This document shows positions 7,366 through 9,867 of a stretch of DNA of 9,867 nucleotides, piece after piece. Position numbers and translations under genes: made by a program. Below the pieces are notes generated by a model. The model had not been told where the DNA came from, made no database searches, and worked only from the letters and a program-made list of their open reading frames with translations. Source of the DNA: Arcobacter sp. (GTDB taxonomy: Bacteria > Campylobacterota > Campylobacteria > Campylobacterales > Arcobacteraceae); contig DAOVXU010000054.1 in NCBI GenBank assembly GCA_030635995.1, positions 1 to 9,867 on the forward strand, in the 5' to 3' direction. How positions within the stretch are numbered: position 1 is the stretch's first letter; each line of letters opens with the position of its first letter.

Positions 7366-8643
7366 CTATGCGAGTGGAAGTTTTATTCTAAAACAAGCAC
7401 CCTTAAAAGTATTATTATCATATTCATATGTCATATTTTTAACTTCAATAGAACCTCCCATATGATCAACTATCATTTTTTGACACATATACAATCCTAT
7501 ACCTGTACCTTGTGATTTATGTTTAGTTGTAAAATATGGTTCAAAAACTCTATCAATTATATCACTAGGGACTCCACCAGCATTATCTTTCACTTCTAAA
7601 ATAGCATTATTAGTATCTTTATATATATTTACAAATATATACATTTTTTGTTTTTCTTTACTTAATAATACATCACTTGCGTTATTAAGTAAATTCATAA
7701 TAACCTGAGTGATTTCTCCATCAAAACCTTTAATATTTACATTCTCTATATCTTGAACTATTTTTATATAATTATTTTTAAATTTAGAACTTAAAATATC
7801 ATATGAAATAATATATACATCTTTTAAGTTAAATGTAGACTTATTTTTATCATCTTTAAAAAAGTTTCTAAAATCATCTATAGTTTTTGATAAAAATTGT
7901 GCTGAATCATTTATGGTATTTAACGTCTTTAACTCTTGTTGTTCATCTATAATATCAAATTCTCTTTGCATTATTATACCAGTTGCTGCTGTTGAAATTA
8001 CAGACAATGGTTGTCTCCACTGATGTGCTATATTTTCAAGCATCTCTCCCATTGCAGCCATTTTTGATTGTTGAATTAAAATATTATCCTTCTCTTTATT
8101 TTTTAATATCTCTTCTTTAACTCTTGTCTCTAAATTATCATTAAGTGATTTTATTTTATTGATTTTTTCTTCAATTTTTTGCTCTAAATGATTTTTGTAT
8201 TGATATAGTTCTTCTTTATTATGTAATTTCTCAATTACTTTTTGCATAATACTAGTAAATTGACTTATCTCAACAGGCTTTAAAATATAACCATCAATTC
8301 CTAATCTAATTAAATCTATAAAATTCTTATTATTTGAAGATGTAATAAGAATTGTAATATTTTTACTTATCTCTCTAATCTTTGTAATCATATCTATACC
8401 ATTCATATTTGGCATATCTATTGATGTAATAATTAAATCATATTTATTATTTTCAAAATAATTAAATCCTTCTAGACCATCTTTTGCAGTATCAATTTTA
8501 TGAAAAAAAACTTTAAACACTCCAAAGCTATTTTTTCTATATTTATCATTATTTTCAACATATAAAACTCTAACAGTTTTACTAAATTTTATTAAATCTT
8601 CTAACATAGCATTCTTTATTTGAACTTTATTAAATTGTTCCAT
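7366..8643 (-). CDS. Soluble histidine kinase with an N-terminal degenerate receiver domain
   Basis: This 425-residue protein has no membrane helix. A receiver domain (about 23-138) is followed by a coiled coil (about 140-195) and an HQWRQPL-type kinase. The receiver keeps the fold signature (VLYVE at 26-30, ILITSS with Thr101, LKP with Lys122), but Ser74 stands where the phosphoacceptor Asp belongs (ITSIDMP instead of TDIxMP), and the acidic pocket after Glu30 is Asn-Asn. It is therefore unlikely to be phosphorylated in the normal way. The kinase looks active: ENIAHQWRQPLSVIS with His207, NLLNNASDVL (317-326), KDNAGGVP (352-359), FEPYFTTK and GTGIGLYMC (379-387). REC-HK proteins of this type usually act as intermediate kinases below another sensor. 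It is convergent with the Cache-domain kinase and paralogous to it around the H-box (QSKMAxMG, NIxHQW, QPLxVIS). Confidence 0.88.
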   Translation of the reverse strand: MEQFNKVQIKNAMLEDLIKFSKTVRVLYVENNDKYRKNSFGVFKVFFHKIDTAKDGLEGFNYFENNKYDLIITSIDMPNMNGIDMITKIREISKNITILITSSNNKNFIDLIRLGIDGYILKPVEISQFTSIMQKVIEKLHNKEELYQYKNHLEQKIEEKINKIKSLNDNLETRVKEEILKNKEKDNILIQQSKMAAMGEMLENIAHQWRQPLSVISTAATGIIMQREFDIIDEQQELKTLNTINDSAQFLSKTIDDFRNFFKDDKNKSTFNLKDVYIISYDILSSKFKNNYIKIVQDIENVNIKGFDGEITQVIMNLLNNASDVLLSKEKQKMYIFVNIYKDTNNAILEVKDNAGGVPSDIIDRVFEPYFTTKHKSQGTGIGLYMCQKMIVDHMGGSIEVKNMTYEYDNNTFKGACFRIKLPLA

Positions 8644-8686
8644 ATTTTAACTTCTTTACTTTTTACTTATTAACATACTATCATTA

Positions 8687-8714
8687 ATTATATAAATTCA
8701 AGTCATAAATACAA
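8687..8714 (-). promoter_or_regulatory. Candidate promoter of the receiver-kinase gene
   Basis: On the minus strand a perfect TATAAT at 8692-8687 is preceded, after a 16-nt spacer, by TTGTAT at 8714-8709. This leaves a leader of about 35-40 nt to the ATG at 8643. A Fur-box-like sequence (8709-8723) overlaps the -35 position. Confidence 0.45.
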
Positions 8715-8724
8715 TGATTCTCAA

Positions 8725-8752
8725 TAAACTAGACATATTTTAGTTTACTAAA
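8725..8752. promoter_or_regulatory. Overlapping dyads: candidate operator in the divergent kinase region
   Basis: TAAACTA (8725-8731) pairs with TAGTTTA (8741-8747), and the overlapping TTTAGT (8739-8744) pairs with ACTAAA (8747-8752) across two bases. Three alternating half-sites of the same core (ACTA/TAGT) lie within 28 bp, between two divergent promoters. This is what a site for a dimeric regulator would look like. No known consensus is recognised. Confidence 0.4.
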
Positions 8753-8838
8753 TATAAGTATTTATAGGGTAATACACTTGTACCTTGTTATTATTATCAA
8801 AATAATTTCAACTTAATTAAAAACATACAATAATAGTA

Positions 8839-8853
8839 GTAAAATAGTTTTAC
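8839..8853. promoter_or_regulatory. 15-bp perfect dyad upstream of the haem-sensor gene
   Basis: GTAAAA-TAG-TTTTAC is a perfect inverted repeat ending 28 nt before the ATG at 8882, probably within or just downstream of the promoter. It may be an operator or a small 5'-leader hairpin. Its arms resemble those of the dyad at 7231-7251, which may be coincidence. Confidence 0.35.
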
Positions 8854-8881
8854 AAATAAGAAAGAAATAAAAGAAGTTACT

Positions 8882-9730
8882 ATGAAAAAAAAATATTTAA
8901 TATTGCCTCTTATATTATATTTTATACTTTTAATTACAGTATATAATCAAATTCACAAGTATGCGATAAGTCAAGCAGAGATTAGAGTTGAAGAGTTTTT
9001 AGAAAACTATAAAGCTTTACGAACTTATGTAAGTAAATATCAAAAACCAGAAATTTTCAAACTTCAATCATCCAATATAATTAGTGAAGAATTTTTTATG
9101 CCAAATCTTTTATCTTCTACATTTTCAGCCAAAACTGTAAATAAAATATATAATGAGAATAGAATTAAAGATAATAAAATACCGTTAATAATAAAATTTG
9201 CATCAATAAATCCAAGAAATATTTCAAATAAAGCAACTAAAAAAGAGGCCAAAATACTAGAAAAATATAATAATAATACATTTACAGGAATATATAAAGA
9301 GATACAAGAAGATAAAGATGGGACTTTTTTATTTTATGTTTTACCGACAAAACTTAACAACAAAAAATGTATGAAATGTCATTCAGATCCATCATTAGCA
9401 CCAAAAGATTTAATAAAAAGATATGGTGATAAAAATGGATTTTATGAAAAACTTGGAGAAATGAGAGCAATAATAGTTACTACTATGAATATTGATGAAT
9501 ATTTAATATTTGTAAAACAAAGATTTTTTATAATGGCACTATTTATAACCATAATATTTTTTATAATATTTTTTATTTTTTATCAATTTAATATAAAACT
9601 AACTAAAAAAGCTGAACTTATAAATAATATTTTAAATTCTCAAATGAATTTTATTTTAATTACAAATGGGAAAAAAGTACGATCTCCTTTGAACAACGAT
9701 CGGAAAAATACAACCAGAAACCGACACTGA
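8882..9730 (+). CDS. Periplasmic c-haem (DUF3365/Tll0287-like) sensor protein, cut off before its output domain
   Basis: The frame reads 282 codons, but only the first ~266 look native. There is a membrane helix at about 5-22, a periplasmic domain at about 23-213, a second helix at about 214-236, then NILNSQMNFILITNGKKV (249-266), the usual opening of a PAS domain. The periplasmic part carries CMKCH (Cys163, Cys166, His167), a c-type haem attachment motif, near the end of the domain and followed by a GFYEKLGEMRAIIV segment, as in the DUF3365/Tll0287-like family. Such sensors detect redox state or gases and normally feed a histidine kinase, cyclase or chemoreceptor. After Val266 (codon 9677-9679) the residues are basic and unrelated to PAS, and the base composition changes abruptly, so the stop at 9728-9730 is accidental. 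The gene starts at an ATG with AGAAG five bases upstream and nine A immediately after it. Confidence 0.8.
   Translation: MKKKYLILPLILYFILLITVYNQIHKYAISQAEIRVEEFLENYKALRTYVSKYQKPEIFKLQSSNIISEEFFMPNLLSSTFSAKTVNKIYNENRIKDNKIPLIIKFASINPRNISNKATKKEAKILEKYNNNTFTGIYKEIQEDKDGTFLFYVLPTKLNNKKCMKCHSDPSLAPKDLIKRYGDKNGFYEKLGEMRAIIVTTMNIDEYLIFVKQRFFIMALFITIIFFIIFFIFYQFNIKLTKKAELINNILNSQMNFILITNGKKVRSPLNNDRKNTTRNRH
9670..9690. other. Composition and frame breakpoint (probable chimeric junction)
   Basis: Left of about 9680 the DNA is below 25% GC and encodes the start of a PAS domain in frame 2. Right of it GC is about 41% and a CysC-like domain is encoded in frame 1. No IS, tRNA, inverted repeat or integrase is visible at the join. 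A GATC tetramer sits exactly at the switch (9681-9684). Confidence 0.75.
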
Positions 9731-9867
9731 TTGTGATCACCGGACCAAAAAAATCCGGTAAAAAAGAAGTGGCCAAAGCTCTGGAGGCCAAACTGTTCAA
9801 TGACGGTAAAATCGTTTATTTTCTTGGTATAGGCAATGTACTCTATGGTATCGATGCGGATATCAAA
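9679..9867 (+). CDS. CysC-like (adenylylsulfate kinase-like) domain, both ends missing
   Basis: From about 9679 to the window end, frame 1 (a different frame from the haem-sensor gene) is open for 63 codons. It reads TISFEQRSEKYNQKP, then TLIVITGPKKSGKKEVAKAL, then FNDGKIVYFLGIGNVLYGIDADIK. The pattern matches the N-terminal part of an APS kinase (CysC) domain, including the ISFEQR-type lead-in seen when CysC is fused behind CysN. It is degenerate: the Walker A is GPKKSGKK, with Lys at the usual Ser/Thr, and the DGDN motif is GIGN. The frame is open back to 9628 but contains no start, so the 5' part of the gene is absent. GC content (~41%) and codons such as CTG, GCC and ACC differ sharply from everything upstream, suggesting another organism, possibly a Sulfurovum-like one. 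Confidence 0.6.

Noticed and set aside
9681..9684. GATC at the breakpoint as proof of restriction-ligation cloning
   Set aside because: A single 4-mer is common, and another GATC occurs at 9698-9701; it is compatible with the idea but proves nothing.
1..9867. CRISPR arrays, tRNA or rRNA genes, insertion sequences, attachment sites
   Set aside because: No regularly spaced repeats, cloverleaf-like sequence, transposase or integrase coding was seen on either strand.

Overview
The window is very AT-rich, dense bacterial DNA (some stretches in the last gene fall below 20% GC). Several traits point to Campylobacterota, most likely the Arcobacter group or a relative: extreme A/T codon bias, kinases with the HQW(K/R)QPL phosphoacceptor box, NosL-type periplasmic proteins, and TTG starts inside tight operons. 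This is inferred from composition and protein style only; there is no rRNA or marker gene. The last ~187 bases are about 41% GC and look like DNA from a different genome.

Region 1 (1-4053, minus strand) is one compact operon. In transcription order it encodes a NosL-like periplasmic protein (234 aa), a longer paralogue with a second, classical NosL domain (380 aa), a small single-pass membrane protein, an FtsX/MacB-type permease, its LolD/MacB-type ATPase, and the first 18 codons of another membrane protein that leaves the window. Genes overlap or lie within 2 nt of each other. The layout suggests a periplasmic metal (probably copper) or cofactor-handling module coupled to a mechanotransmission-type ABC machine. 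No nosZ or other nos structural gene is visible here.

Region 2 (4054-5159) holds a divergent promoter region and a bile acid:sodium symporter-family membrane protein. Its start is problematic: a 16-codon ORF with a good ribosome binding site ends 5 nt before a TTG start that has none, so the annotation may hide a one-base frameshift.

Region 3 (5160-8643) holds two convergent histidine kinases separated by a small dyad. The plus-strand kinase has a periplasmic double Cache-like sensor. The minus-strand kinase is soluble and has an N-terminal receiver domain whose phosphoacceptor Asp is replaced by Ser. No stand-alone response regulator is present.

Region 4 (8644-9867) starts with a divergent regulatory region rich in dyads, followed by a third sensor protein with a periplasmic c-type haem (CxxCH) domain of the DUF3365/Tll0287 type. 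It is cut just as its PAS domain begins. At about 9679-9681 composition, codon usage and frame all change, and the rest encodes the start of a CysC-like (APS kinase-like) domain in another frame. This looks like an assembly chimera or a recent illegitimate join rather than a natural gene end.
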